Below, in pieces: positions 8,553-18,884 of a DNA stretch of 64,000 nucleotides. Position 1 is the first letter of the stretch, and each line of letters starts with the position of its first letter. The notes below the pieces were generated by a model. It was not told the DNA's origin. It made no database searches and worked only from the letters and a program-made list of their open reading frames with translations. The stretch comes from Ruminiclostridium cellobioparum subsp. termitidis CT1112 (GTDB lineage Bacteria; Bacillota; Clostridia; Acetivibrionales; DSM-1351), in the NCBI RefSeq assembly GCF_000350485.1, contig NZ_AORV01000035.1:1-64000 (forward strand). Reading direction: 5' to 3'. The position numbers were made by a program, and so were the translations under genes.

Positions 8553-9827
8553 TTACTCCTCACAAAGCCGGATATCACCACCGCAATTCTTTATGCAATC
8601 GACAAAACCAGGGAATGTAACATTCATCGCTTCGGCAGTTTCAATCACTGTTTCCCCTGCGGCCTTCAACCCTGCAACCGCAAGTGCCATGACCACCCTG
8701 TGATCGTCATGCCCGTTCACCCTGCACCCCTTCAGGCTGCTTTCCCGTATTATCAGCCCATCGGGCAGTTCCTCAATGCCGGCACCCATTTTTGTGAGTT
8801 CCCTGCACATAACACTTATTCTGTCGGTTTCCTTCAGTCTTGCCTGCGGAACATTGACAAGCCGTGTTTCCCCCTGTGCAAAACACCCTGCTACGGCCAT
8901 GGCCGGCAAAGCATCGGGTATGGAGTTCATATCAATGGTTCTACCCGTCAAATTTTGTCCTTTGACAGTCACACTGTTGGAATCGAAGAAAACCTTTGCA
9001 CCCATATCTTCCAATATTGAAAGCACCAGCTTGTCACCCTGGGGATCTGTCATATCAAGGTTTGTAAGCCTGAATTCCTGTCCGGTTACTGCCGCCAATA
9101 CTATAAAGAAGGTTGCCGAAGAGAAATCTCCCGGAATAGTACATTCAAATTGTGGGTATTTCTGCTGTCCCTGTATAATAAATTCCTTCATATTATTATG
9201 TTTGTACTTTATACCGAATTTATCAAGCCACCAGAGAGTTATTTCAACATATGGCACTTCGTTGAGTCTTGTTACCTCTATATGTGTATCGTTTTCCAGA
9301 AGAGGAGCATTAAGCAGAATTGATGATAAGTATTGCGATGTAACAGCGTCTAGTGTTGTAAATCCACCTTTAGCCCTTCCTTTTACTACTACGGGCGCGG
9401 ACTCATTTCCCCGTGTGGTGTAGGCCTCTCCGCCAAGATTATTAATAGCCTTGACCAGGGGCCCTATTTGTCTTTTTCGTATCTGATAATCACCTGTAAA
9501 AACAGTATACCCCGGAACAAGTGCAGCCGTCATCAGTCCCAGCCTTAAGCTGGTCCCCGAATTTCCAACATCTATTATGTCTTCGGGAACCTGGGGACTG
9601 CCGCCCATCCCGCCTACCGTATAACAGTTTCCATCCAATTCATACGATGCTCCAAAGGCTTTACACAAATTAACAGCCGAGACGGAATCGCTGGAAATCA
9701 ACGGATTCCTGATAATACTCCGCCCCTCTGCAAGCCCTGCAAAAAACATCGACCTTATAGTATGAGATTTTGAGCCTGGAATATTAACTATTCCCGAAAC
9801 CTCAGAAGGTTTTACTTTTAATATCAT
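8553..9827 (-). CDS. aroA: 3-phosphoshikimate 1-carboxyvinyltransferase (EPSP synthase), divergent
   Basis: 424 aa. Transfers enolpyruvyl from PEP to shikimate-3-phosphate. Visible family features: PGSKSHTIR near the N-terminus, DVGNSGTSLRL (PEP loop), RKRQIGPL, TSQYLSS, the catalytic Asp in SIPDALPA, ARLKETDRI and DDHRVVMAL at the end. The substrate-loop order KSHTIR instead of the usual KSISHR is unusual, though archaeal-like variants exist. ATG 9827 is preceded by AGGTGG; GTG 9836 is an alternative. First gene of the aroA-aroC-aroK-regulator transcript, 65 nt from aroC. Confidence 0.9.
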   Translation of the reverse strand: MILKVKPSEVSGIVNIPGSKSHTIRSMFFAGLAEGRSIIRNPLISSDSVSAVNLCKAFGASYELDGNCYTVGGMGGSPQVPEDIIDVGNSGTSLRLGLMTAALVPGYTVFTGDYQIRKRQIGPLVKAINNLGGEAYTTRGNESAPVVVKGRAKGGFTTLDAVTSQYLSSILLNAPLLENDTHIEVTRLNEVPYVEITLWWLDKFGIKYKHNNMKEFIIQGQQKYPQFECTIPGDFSSATFFIVLAAVTGQEFRLTNLDMTDPQGDKLVLSILEDMGAKVFFDSNSVTVKGQNLTGRTIDMNSIPDALPAMAVAGCFAQGETRLVNVPQARLKETDRISVMCRELTKMGAGIEELPDGLIIRESSLKGCRVNGHDDHRVVMALAVAGLKAAGETVIETAEAMNVTFPGFVDCIKNCGGDIRLCEE

Positions 9828-9987
9828 TTTTTCCACCTACCATATTACCTATTTTTTCAAAAAATTTCAATCCCTTTAATAAAACCAAATAAGACCATTT
9901 AATAAGACCATACTGCAATATACTACCAATACTATGTTATTATAACAGCAGGGTTTCGTCAATTTTTTTGCCTGTTTTATCCAAAAA

Positions 9988-11139
9988 TTAGTTACCGCTG
10001 CCTGTGATTTTTGGAGGTGGAGGTCCGAAATATTGAAAATAATTACAAAGCAGCTTTCCGTTATAAAGTTTTCTTTTTTTATCGGCTCTCCTTCCAAAGA
10101 GCTTTTCAAACTCAAGGTTGGAGGTAATAACATAATAGGACCATGAGTCCAGTTTTTTAAAAACCGTCCCCATCTCCCTGTAGAGCTTGTCGACATAGTC
10201 CTTTTCCCCCAAGCGTTCTCCGTATGGCGGGTTACATATTATTATACCGTATTTATATCGGGAACTGATATCTGAAACCGGCAGCCTCTGAAGATGTATG
10301 GCATCCTCGACCCCCGCCTTTTTTGCATGGTACCGGGCCAGGCTCATGGCTTCCTCATCTATATCCGAACCATGGATTCTCAGCTCCCTGTCCTCCACCA
10401 TTAAATCATAAGCCTCATCTCTTGCCTGATCCCAAAATCCAGAGTCAATAATATTCCAGTTTTCGGCGTCAAATTCCCTTCCCAGACCAGGGGCGATATT
10501 CTTTCCAATAAGGGCCGCCTCTATGGGAATTGTACCGCTTCCGCAGAAAGGATCCAGCAAAACCCTGTCCTTATTCCAATGGCTGATCAGTATCATGGCA
10601 CTTGCCAGGGTCTCCTTCAAAGGTGCTCCGCCCACAAGTTTCCTATAGCCTCTTTTGTGCAGTCCGGCTCCACTTGTATCAATTGTAAGAGTGGCAATAT
10701 CTTTTAAAAGGGCGACCTCAATTCGATACCTGGGCCCGGTTTCCTCAAACCATTCACATTTGTGACGCAGTTTGAGCTTCTCCACTATGGCCTTTTTTAC
10801 AATTGCCTGGCAGTCAGGAACGCTAAAAAGCTTGGAATCAATGGACTTTCCCTCTACCGGAAACTCTGCGTCGGCCGGTATGATTTCATCCCAGGGCAAA
10901 GCTTTTGTCTGTTCAAAAAGTTCTTCAAAGCTCAAGGCTTTAAATTCCCCCAGCTTTAAAAGCACCCTGTCGGCTGTTCTCAGCCAGAGATTGGACCTGC
11001 AAATGGCCATTTCATCTCCGCCGAAAGTAACCTTTCCGTTTTCCACCTTCTGGTCAAAGTAGCCCAGTTTTTTTAATTCTCTGGCTGTTACAGCCTCAAT
11101 ACCAAAAGCTGATGTTGCTATCAGTTCAAATTTACTCAT
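9988..11139 (-). CDS. THUMP-domain class I rRNA methyltransferase (RlmL N-terminal/YpsC-like)
   Basis: 383 aa. The N-terminal third is a ferredoxin-like plus THUMP RNA-binding region (FELIATSAFGIEAV...). The C-terminal part is a Rossmann-fold SAM methyltransferase with LLDPFCGSGTIPIEAAL (SAM site) and the catalytic IICNPPYGERLG, typical of N2-guanine methyltransferases acting on 23S rRNA. ATG 11139 has a GAAAGG site; a longer form from 11172 is less likely. The last residues (GPPPPKITGSGN) are low complexity. Its own promoter is not clear. Confidence 0.9.
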   Translation of the reverse strand: MSKFELIATSAFGIEAVTARELKKLGYFDQKVENGKVTFGGDEMAICRSNLWLRTADRVLLKLGEFKALSFEELFEQTKALPWDEIIPADAEFPVEGKSIDSKLFSVPDCQAIVKKAIVEKLKLRHKCEWFEETGPRYRIEVALLKDIATLTIDTSGAGLHKRGYRKLVGGAPLKETLASAMILISHWNKDRVLLDPFCGSGTIPIEAALIGKNIAPGLGREFDAENWNIIDSGFWDQARDEAYDLMVEDRELRIHGSDIDEEAMSLARYHAKKAGVEDAIHLQRLPVSDISSRYKYGIIICNPPYGERLGEKDYVDKLYREMGTVFKKLDSWSYYVITSNLEFEKLFGRRADKKRKLYNGKLLCNYFQYFGPPPPKITGSGN

Positions 11140-11557
11140 TAATTTGCCTTTCAAATATATATTTAAGATCAATAGCCGGTTATCATGTCCATTATCCGGT
11201 TATATCATGTCTGTTATTTGGATAAGTACTACTATTATAACCTTGTAAACGGTTTATAACAACAAGTTATTGCCAATATGGCAAATAAAAACGGGACCGG
11301 ACTAATGTACCAACATGTACTGAAATGTTTTAGAAATAAAAAACGTACTCATTTGAAGTGATTAACAAATATGTAAAATATAAATGACGCTGTAAAATCA
11401 ATAGCTTGCAATTATTTTAAATATGTAATTCAATATGCTATCTTGCTAAATCAATTATAAAAACGTCAAAACAATTCATTTCACGGCGACTCAGAGGATT
11501 TATATATGTTTTTTATTATAAATTTTAAAAAATAAATGAAAGTTTTTATATTTCTGC
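11140..11557. other. AT-rich intergenic region upstream of gdhA
   Basis: Divergent spacer between the methyltransferase gene and gdhA. It is strongly AT-rich and contains no ORF or strong hairpin that I could support before the gdhA promoter at 11558. Confidence 0.5.
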
Positions 11558-11586
11558 TTGCAATTATTATGATGTAATAGTATAAT
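11558..11586 (+). promoter_or_regulatory. Promoter of gdhA
   Basis: TTGCAA (11558-11563), 17-nt spacer, TATAAT (11581-11586). The predicted start near 11593 gives a leader of about 155 nt that is highly structured. Confidence 0.65.
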
Positions 11587-11606
11587 TTAAAAGAAATTAA
11601 AAATAA

Positions 11607-11704
11607 ATATTGGCGTACAACGGGGTATGCTAAGCTGTTTCAACAGCACCGGTAGAGTTTTATCAGGTTTAAAGTGTTTTTATATGACCCTTACGCCAAA
11701 ATAT
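11607..11704 (+). ncRNA. Structured 5' leader of gdhA
   Basis: TTGGCGTA (from 11610) pairs with TACGCCAA (to 11699), closing about 75 nt that contain a GCTGT/ACAGC hairpin (11635-11648) and further GC-rich pairs. The element ends 30 nt before the ribosome binding site and has no terminator. I do not recognise a known riboswitch class in it. Confidence 0.5.
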
Positions 11705-11716
11705 TAATTGACTTAA

Positions 11717-13084
<1,368 letters not shown>

Positions 13085-13104
13085 GTAACACCCTTATATT
13101 TTTA

Positions 13105-13143
13105 ACGCCAACACCGATTTAATTATGGTGTTGGCGTCTTTTT
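13105..13143 (+). terminator. Intrinsic terminator of gdhA
   Basis: ACGCCAACACC pairs with GGTGTTGGCGT around an AT loop and is followed by CTTTTT. Confidence 0.92.
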
Positions 13144-13171
13144 ACTCTATACCAATAATATATTTAAAAAA

Positions 13172-14029
13172 CTAGTGTATTGCTCGTTTTTTGTGCTTTC
13201 CACCCATTACGTCCGAAACATCGTTTATTGTAACAAATGCATCCTCGTCTTTATCATATATGATTGATTTCAGTTTTGATATCTCCAAACGGGTGATAAC
13301 TGAATAGAGAATAGTTTTGTCGTTCCCCGAAAAACCGCCTTTCCCGTCTATAAAGGTTACTCCCCTGCCCAAACGTGCTGTGATAGCCTCTGCAATCTCA
13401 TCAGCTTTATCTGAAATTATGAAAGCCGCCTTTGCTTCGTCAAGGCCTTCTATTGTAATATCAATTACCTTGTAGGCTATAAAATAAGCTATAAGCGAAT
13501 ACATAGCCCTATCCCAGCCGAATACCAGTCCTGCACTGCTCAAAATGAATACATTGAAGAGCATAACCATTTCGCCTACCGAGAAAGCTGTTTTTTTGTT
13601 GATAATTATTGCAACCATTTCGGTTCCGTCAAGGGACCCGCCTGATCGGATAATTATTCCCACACCAACTCCAAGTATTATCCCTCCAAAAACAGTGGCC
13701 AGCAAAACATCGCTTGTAAGACCGGGTATAGGATGAAATACATGCACCCATACCGACAGGGACACTATTGAAAAGAGTGAAGATAAAACAAAGGTTTTGC
13801 CTATTTGCTTATACCCGAGAAATAAAAAAGGTAAATTCAGGACAAATATAAACAAACTCAGAGGCAGTTTTGATAAGTAACTTGTGATTATTGATATGCC
13901 TACTATTCCGCCATCAATAATGTTATTGGGGATCAGAAATATTTCCAATCCTATTGCTGCTAATATTGACCCTATAAAAAGAAAAATATATCTGCTTATC
14001 TCTCTTTTGACCTGGTTCTTTCTAGTCAT
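13172..14029 (-). CDS. YitT family membrane protein
   Basis: 285 aa. Five to six hydrophobic segments occupy residues 15-175, with GIVGISIITSYL and GGSLDGTEMVAII typical of the YitT/DUF161 region; residues about 200-280 are the soluble DUF2179 domain (GVTFIDGKGGFSG, KTILYSVITRLE). The family is membrane-bound; its substrate is unknown. Monocistronic, convergent with gdhA. Confidence 0.9.
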   Translation of the reverse strand: MTRKNQVKREISRYIFLFIGSILAAIGLEIFLIPNNIIDGGIVGISIITSYLSKLPLSLFIFVLNLPFLFLGYKQIGKTFVLSSLFSIVSLSVWVHVFHPIPGLTSDVLLATVFGGIILGVGVGIIIRSGGSLDGTEMVAIIINKKTAFSVGEMVMLFNVFILSSAGLVFGWDRAMYSLIAYFIAYKVIDITIEGLDEAKAAFIISDKADEIAEAITARLGRGVTFIDGKGGFSGNDKTILYSVITRLEISKLKSIIYDKDEDAFVTINDVSDVMGGKHKKRAIH

Positions 14030-14060
14030 ACTTCCACCTCACTATTCTACATATTTAAAA

Positions 14061-14429
14061 TCACGAACAGTGTAAGTAATTATTCTTATAATTACTGCAG
14101 TTAAAATAGTGAGGGATAGCTTGCCTTATATATTTTCTAAAATCAATGAGCTCATTGATATTTGAATAATTTCCCGGCTGAAAATCCTTATAAAATCTGT
14201 GACTTACATTCAGATTAATCTGTCTGCTCTGAGCTGTCTTTCCAGGAATTTTTAGATTTCCTCTTGTTACATAAAAAACTTTATTGCCAATAGATTTTAC
14301 TTTTACAAGGCTATGACTATTCCTTTGCTTTTGTCCAGAGTCAATATTAAAGTTGATACCGATAAATATTATTTGTGAAAATATACATAAAATTATCAGT
14401 ACTCCAATAATATTTTTCCTTTTGACCAT
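14061..14429 (-). CDS. Hypothetical protein with N-terminal membrane anchor
   Basis: 122 aa. Residues 5-27 are hydrophobic (IIGVLIILCIFSQIIFIGI), consistent with a signal anchor; the remainder is polar, with VKVKSIGNKVFYVTRGNLKI resembling a short beta-rich segment. No family recognised. An AGGAGG-like site precedes the ATG. It lies between YitT and the pseudouridine synthase gene on the same strand. Confidence 0.55.
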   Translation of the reverse strand: MVKRKNIIGVLIILCIFSQIIFIGINFNIDSGQKQRNSHSLVKVKSIGNKVFYVTRGNLKIPGKTAQSRQINLNVSHRFYKDFQPGNYSNINELIDFRKYIRQAIPHYFNCSNYKNNYLHCS

Positions 14430-14498
14430 TTAAACCTCCTTTCGAACTTAATATAATATAATTATATCACACTAATATAATCATATTGTATATATTTA

Positions 14499-15170
14499 TT
14501 ATTCAAAAATGAGCCATGGCTCTGTTTTTGGAGTATCACAGCTAAAAGAAAGCATTTCTTTTTTGGTGGGATGTTCAAAATTTACCTGGTGAGCCCATAA
14601 GGCTATTTGCTGTCCCGGCTTGTTCACCCTGGAACCATAGCGCTGGTCTCCATAAAGCACATAGCCTGCATGTGACAGCTGTACCCTTATCTGGTGGGGT
14701 CTTCCGGTATGCAGTTTGATTCTCAGAAGGCTCAAGCCTCCGGCCGACTTTAATACTTCATAGTCCAATACGGCTTCCTTTGCCCCGCTCGTGCCCTCTT
14801 TCACCACCGACACCATATTTGCCGCTTCATTCTTAATAAGAAAATCTTTCAGGGTATCTTCAGTTTTTTCGGGTGTTCCTCTTACGACGGCAAGATAAGT
14901 TTTTTTGAAGGTTCTGGTCCTGATTTGATCCGACAGCCTTGCTGCTGCCTTTGAGGTTCTGGCAAAAACCATGATTCCGCCAACGGGCCTGTCAAGCCTG
15001 TGAACAAGCCCAAGGTACACTTCCCCGGGCTTATTATACGTTTCTTTTACATATTGCTTCAATGCCGTAAGCAAATCCAAATCCCCGGTGTTATCAGCCT
15101 GAACAGGAATATTGACGGGCTTTTCCACAACAAGCAGATGATTATCTTCATATATTATAGAAGGTCTCAC
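14499..15170 (-). CDS. RluA-family pseudouridine synthase
   Basis: 223 aa. Isomerises uridine to pseudouridine in RNA. The catalytic Asp is in GLVHRLDRPVGGIM (about residue 60), and KLHTGRPHQIRVQ plus GDQRYG are RluA-family motifs. No S4 domain is present. GTG 15170 is chosen because it overlaps the upstream gene's stop as GTGA; an earlier in-frame ATG lies within that gene. It is therefore translationally coupled to the methyltransferase gene. The RNA target cannot be assigned. Confidence 0.9.
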   Translation of the reverse strand: MRPSIIYEDNHLLVVEKPVNIPVQADNTGDLDLLTALKQYVKETYNKPGEVYLGLVHRLDRPVGGIMVFARTSKAAARLSDQIRTRTFKKTYLAVVRGTPEKTEDTLKDFLIKNEAANMVSVVKEGTSGAKEAVLDYEVLKSAGGLSLLRIKLHTGRPHQIRVQLSHAGYVLYGDQRYGSRVNKPGQQIALWAHQVNFEHPTKKEMLSFSCDTPKTEPWLIFE

Positions 15171-16030
15171 CGATTCTCCCACCTTCCGTATATTCCGCAC
15201 GGAAGTACCAATCCGGACTGACTTACAGGAAGTCCGACCTCTCCGCAGCTATGATTACCCTTGAACCGGCTTCCTACTGTCTGCTTCAGAATATTGCTCA
15301 AAACGGTTGGAGAAAAACCGGTCGTATATGAATTTATAAGGAAAAAAAGCGGATTATCCGAAAGCAGCCCCATGCACTGTTCAACAAAGCCGTAGAGTGA
15401 ATCCTCTATTTTCCATATCTCCCCATTGGGACCTCTGCCATAAGAGGGTGGATCCATAATAACGCCATCATATTTTTTGCCTCTTCTGATTTCCCTCTGG
15501 ACAAATTTCATACAGTCGTCGGTAATAAATCTCACAGTTTTATCGGCCAACCCGGACAGAGCCACGTTTTCCTTTGCCCAGTTAACCATCCCCTTTGCCG
15601 CATCCACATGGCATACCTCAGCACCTGCATAAGCCGCCGCAACAGTGGCCCCTCCGGTGTATGCAAACAGGTTCAGTACCTTTACGGGACGATTTGCTTT
15701 CTGTATATTATTTATCATCCATTTCCAATTGACGGCCTGTTCGGGGAAAAGACCGGTGTGCTTGAAGCCTGTGGGTTCAATGTAGAATTTTAAATTTTCA
15801 AAGCCGATGGTCCATCTTTTGGGAAGCTTTTTTTTATATTCCCACTGTCCGCCTCCGCTCTGACTTCTGTGATAGTGGGCGTCGGCACGTTCCCATGCCT
15901 TTTTATCTTTTACAGGCCATATGATTTGGGGATCAGGTCTCCTCAATATGACATTTCCCCATCTTTCAAGTTTTTCTCCATCACCTGTCTCTATAAGCTC
16001 ATAATCTTTCCATTCATCTGCCAGTAACAT
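15167..16030 (-). CDS. Class I SAM-dependent RNA methyltransferase (RlmI/RlmK-like)
   Basis: 287 aa. The SAM-binding strand-loop VLNLFAYTGGATVAAAYAG (about residues 127-145), the acidic HVDAAKGMV, and the catalytic DPPSYGRGPNGE (about 212-223) identify the family. It lacks the PUA domain of full RlmI. Followed by an overlapping pseudouridine synthase gene and preceded by a HAD phosphatase gene 20 nt upstream, forming a probable three-gene transcript. Confidence 0.88.
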   Translation of the reverse strand: MLLADEWKDYELIETGDGEKLERWGNVILRRPDPQIIWPVKDKKAWERADAHYHRSQSGGGQWEYKKKLPKRWTIGFENLKFYIEPTGFKHTGLFPEQAVNWKWMINNIQKANRPVKVLNLFAYTGGATVAAAYAGAEVCHVDAAKGMVNWAKENVALSGLADKTVRFITDDCMKFVQREIRRGKKYDGVIMDPPSYGRGPNGEIWKIEDSLYGFVEQCMGLLSDNPLFFLINSYTTGFSPTVLSNILKQTVGSRFKGNHSCGEVGLPVSQSGLVLPCGIYGRWENR

Positions 16031-16050
16031 CTTTTCCTCCGTGACATAAG

Positions 16051-16683
16051 TTATTTGATTGCTGCAACGATCTCGACAATTTCATCAGGTTTTAGAACGA
16101 TATAGTCAGGTTTTGCCCTCTTGAGCAGTTCCAGCGAATCAAATCCCCACAAAACCGAAATCACCTTTATTCCGATCTTTCTGCAAGCCTCAACATCCCG
16201 CTGTTCATCCCCCACATATATTACCTCGTCTTTTTCCACCCCAAGCTTTGAAATCAGCCTTCCTATTGTTACATGTTTTGCAAACAGCCCTTTGGAGGAT
16301 TGTATATTATCAAACATTTCCAGATTATTATATTTTAAAAACGCTTCAATATTATGGACCGAGTTGGATGATACAATGCTCAAACCATAACCTGCCGAGT
16401 GAAGCTTCTCCAACATTTCCCCCACACCTTCTATAGGACTGACTTCTTCGGCATAGGAGTGAAAGTTGTTCAAAAGCTCCACACCCATTTTGGGAAGCTT
16501 GAACACCGGAATTTTCAGTTCTTTAATCCTTTTCTTCATGGGGAGCTTCAACAGCTCTTTGATTCTCTCCTGACTCACAGGCTGATAACCGTATTTCTCA
16601 GCCATTTCATTCCCTATTTTTATAAAGGTTTGCAGCGAATCAACCAAGGTCCCATCAAGGTCAAATATTACCTGTTTTATCAT
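16051..16683 (-). CDS. HAD-superfamily phosphatase (phosphoglycolate/pyrophosphatase-like)
   Basis: 210 aa. All HAD motifs are visible: DLDGTLVDS (nucleophile Asp at 8), SIVSSNS (motif II), a Lys in the SSKGLF region, and YVGDEQRDVEAC (motif III/IV). A helical cap lies between residues 15 and 80. The natural substrate is unknown; family members include Gph and PpaX. First gene of the group running to the pseudouridine synthase. Confidence 0.88.
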   Translation of the reverse strand: MIKQVIFDLDGTLVDSLQTFIKIGNEMAEKYGYQPVSQERIKELLKLPMKKRIKELKIPVFKLPKMGVELLNNFHSYAEEVSPIEGVGEMLEKLHSAGYGLSIVSSNSVHNIEAFLKYNNLEMFDNIQSSKGLFAKHVTIGRLISKLGVEKDEVIYVGDEQRDVEACRKIGIKVISVLWGFDSLELLKRAKPDYIVLKPDEIVEIVAAIK

Positions 16684-16729
16684 TTTTCCCCCAAAATCCT
16701 TTGCAGCTGGTAGTCTGTAACATCCAAAC

Positions 16730-17392
16730 TTATAATTCTTCCCTGTACTTGTTCATCAGATGTTTAAACAATTCAGCACTTGACGGCGGAGTATATGTAA
16801 TGGTATTTGCTCCGGCTTCTATTGTTTCCAAAATACTCTCGCTTGTGGGTCCCCCTGTTGCAATAATGGGAACCTGCGGAAATTTTTTGCGGATTGCCCG
16901 GACAACCTCCGGCGTCCTGGCCGCACACGAGACATTCAAAATTTCGGCACCTGCGTCCAATCTGGCCTGTATATCGGTATTTTCAGAGGTTACCGTCACC
17001 ACAATCGGAATATCTATTTTTGAATACAGTGCTTTTATCAATTCGTTTTTTGTAGGTGCATTTACCACAACTCCAATGGCCCCCTGAAATTCGGCATCCA
17101 TCGCAATATTTATCACCCGTTTTCCGGTTGTGGTGCCGCCTCCTACTCCACAGAAGACAGGAATATCCGATGCGCTGATTATTGAATGCGTTATTACAGG
17201 CTGCGGTGTAAACGGGTATACCGCAATTACCGCGTTTGCATTGCAATTTTTTATAATGGCCACATCTGTTGTAAACATAAGCGATTTGATATTCTTCCCA
17301 AAAATATTTATCCCGCTCACGCGGTTAATTACCTCGGGAATCTTAACCATATGCTTTCTCAGCGTTCCTTCAATTTCAGGCACAAATGTCAT
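16730..17392 (-). CDS. TIM-barrel protein of unknown function
   Basis: 220 aa with a beta/alpha-barrel rhythm and a C-terminal phosphate-binding pattern (PIIATGGPTSESILETIEAGA then ITYTPPS). VSCAARTPEVVRAIRKKFP is a family-like segment. It resembles proteins often labelled hydrolase or related to thiamine/NanE-type barrels, but no catalytic set can be assigned. An AAGGAGG-type site precedes the start. Divergent from speB. Confidence 0.65.
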   Translation of the reverse strand: MTFVPEIEGTLRKHMVKIPEVINRVSGINIFGKNIKSLMFTTDVAIIKNCNANAVIAVYPFTPQPVITHSIISASDIPVFCGVGGGTTTGKRVINIAMDAEFQGAIGVVVNAPTKNELIKALYSKIDIPIVVTVTSENTDIQARLDAGAEILNVSCAARTPEVVRAIRKKFPQVPIIATGGPTSESILETIEAGANTITYTPPSSAELFKHLMNKYREEL

Positions 17393-17530
17393 ATTTCCTC
17401 CTTGTACTCCCGGAATTCTTTGACAGGAAAATAAATTCTTCTGCTATGTTTACCTTTTCAGCAGGATTGTATACTTTTAACATATTATAGTATACTAAAT
17501 TTTTTGGAAGTCGTACAGAAATAATAACTA

Positions 17531-17558
17531 TTGTAATTTGGAATATTAATGGTAAAAT
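17531..17558 (+). promoter_or_regulatory. Possible promoter of speB
   Basis: TTGTAA (17531-17536), 16-nt spacer, TAAAAT (17553-17558), 44 nt upstream of the start codon. Confidence 0.45.
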
Positions 17559-17601
17559 ATATTTCATTCCAGATTTAAACTAAAAGGCAGGTTATAATGA
17601 T

Positions 17602-18459
17602 ATGAATAATAATGTTTTATCTACTAAATTTCTTGGATGTGACAGTGATTTTTCATCTGCTGAGATTGTCATATTCGGAGCACCCTATGATGGTACTACC
17701 ACCTTCAGACCCGGAACAAGATTTGCACCTTCCGCCATGAGAATTGATTCCATAGGGATAGAAACCTACAGTCCATATTTTGACGCCGATATAACGGATT
17801 TTACAGTCAATGACTTCGGAGATCTTGATTTACCTTTCGGTTCACCAAAGAAAGCTTTATCCATGATATCCGAAACTGCAGAATATATTTTCTCCAATAA
17901 TAAAAAGCCCTTGATGATCGGAGGGGAGCACCTGGTTTCGCTTCCCGCAATCCAACAGGCAGTGAAAAAATACCCCGGCTTAAAAATCATACACTTTGAC
18001 GCTCATACCGATCTGCGTCAAGACTACCTGGGAGAGGCCCTGTCCCACTCTTCGGTGATCAGGCGTGTCTGGGATATCCTCGGCGACAACAGCATATGGC
18101 AGTTTGGTATCCGGAGCGGTACACGCGAGGAATTCTACTGGTCCAGGGAGGGCCATACCTCCATGTGCCTGCACAATTTTGATACCCTTGGCACCGCTGT
18201 CGAAGAAATCGGCGGTTCACCGGTATATCTCACAATAGATCTGGATGTGCTGGACCCTTCAAACTTTCCTGGAACAGGCACGCCCGAGGCAGGCGGCGTC
18301 AGCTTTGCACAGTTGATAGCTGCTTTAAAAACCGTGTCAAAGCTCAACATAATAGGAGCGGATATTGTGGAGCTGTCACCGCACTACGATCACAGCGGCG
18401 CTTCAACCGCACTGGCCTGCAAGGTGCTGAGAGAAGTCCTGCTTGCAATGTCCATATAA
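17602..18459 (+). CDS. speB: Agmatinase (ureohydrolase family)
   Basis: 285 aa. Hydrolyses agmatine to putrescine and urea. The binuclear Mn site is complete: GGEHL (about residue 110), HFDAHTDLR (about 133-141) and TIDLDVLDP (about 212-220), followed by GTGTPEAGG. These suit agmatinase better than arginase or formiminoglutamase. Monocistronic, convergent with the ANTAR-glnA operon and separated from it by a long palindrome. Confidence 0.93.
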   Translation: MNNNVLSTKFLGCDSDFSSAEIVIFGAPYDGTTTFRPGTRFAPSAMRIDSIGIETYSPYFDADITDFTVNDFGDLDLPFGSPKKALSMISETAEYIFSNNKKPLMIGGEHLVSLPAIQQAVKKYPGLKIIHFDAHTDLRQDYLGEALSHSSVIRRVWDILGDNSIWQFGIRSGTREEFYWSREGHTSMCLHNFDTLGTAVEEIGGSPVYLTIDLDVLDPSNFPGTGTPEAGGVSFAQLIAALKTVSKLNIIGADIVELSPHYDHSGASTALACKVLREVLLAMSI

Positions 18460-18549
18460 GACGCTCCAAATTTAGAAATTTCTTTGAGATAGTGCACCAA
18501 ATACAGTCAGTACTTCGGAATGAAGGAATTACAGATACCGGATTACTGA

Positions 18550-18790
18550 TAATAGTGCGCGAGTGCAACTTAAAAAAATGAAAAGTTCTATTAGAAGTAC
18601 ATGCCTGAAATTGTAGGTGAAGAACAAGTATTTTTGCTGACAAATCGACAGGAAGCCGATTTGAGCAGAACCCCGAAACAGGATGTTGAGTGTTCTGCGA
18701 CAGTAAAAATACTTGTGATGAGCCGTACAAATTTCAGGCATGTACTTTGTGAGCTTCTCATTTTTTTAAGTTAGTACGGGAGCACTATTA
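18550..18790. repeat. MITE-like 241-bp imperfect palindrome
   Basis: The ends are TAATAGTGC (18550-18558) and its inverse GCACTATTA (18782-18790). Inside, AACTTAAAAAAATGA (18567-18581) pairs with 18758-18772, and the following ~55 nt are also mostly complementary (TACATGCCTGAAATT and ACAAGTATTTTT blocks). Two hairpins sit at the tip: CAAATCG/CGATTTG (18641-18647/18657-18663) and GCAGAAC/GTTCTGC (18665-18671/18692-18698). No coding potential. It fills the speB-ANTAR gap and may also stop convergent transcription. Confidence 0.75.
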
Positions 18791-18884
18791 ATTTTCTATA
18801 TGTTATTTAAATTGTGTTAGTTTTGCGACACACCCGATAAATACAATTTGACTCTATAAATAATGTTTTTGTATTTACTGTATA

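Noticed and set aside
11607-11704. Known riboswitch (c-di-GMP, glycine, lysine, glutamine) in the gdhA leader
   Set aside because: None of the conserved cores of these classes could be found by eye; kept only as an unassigned structure.
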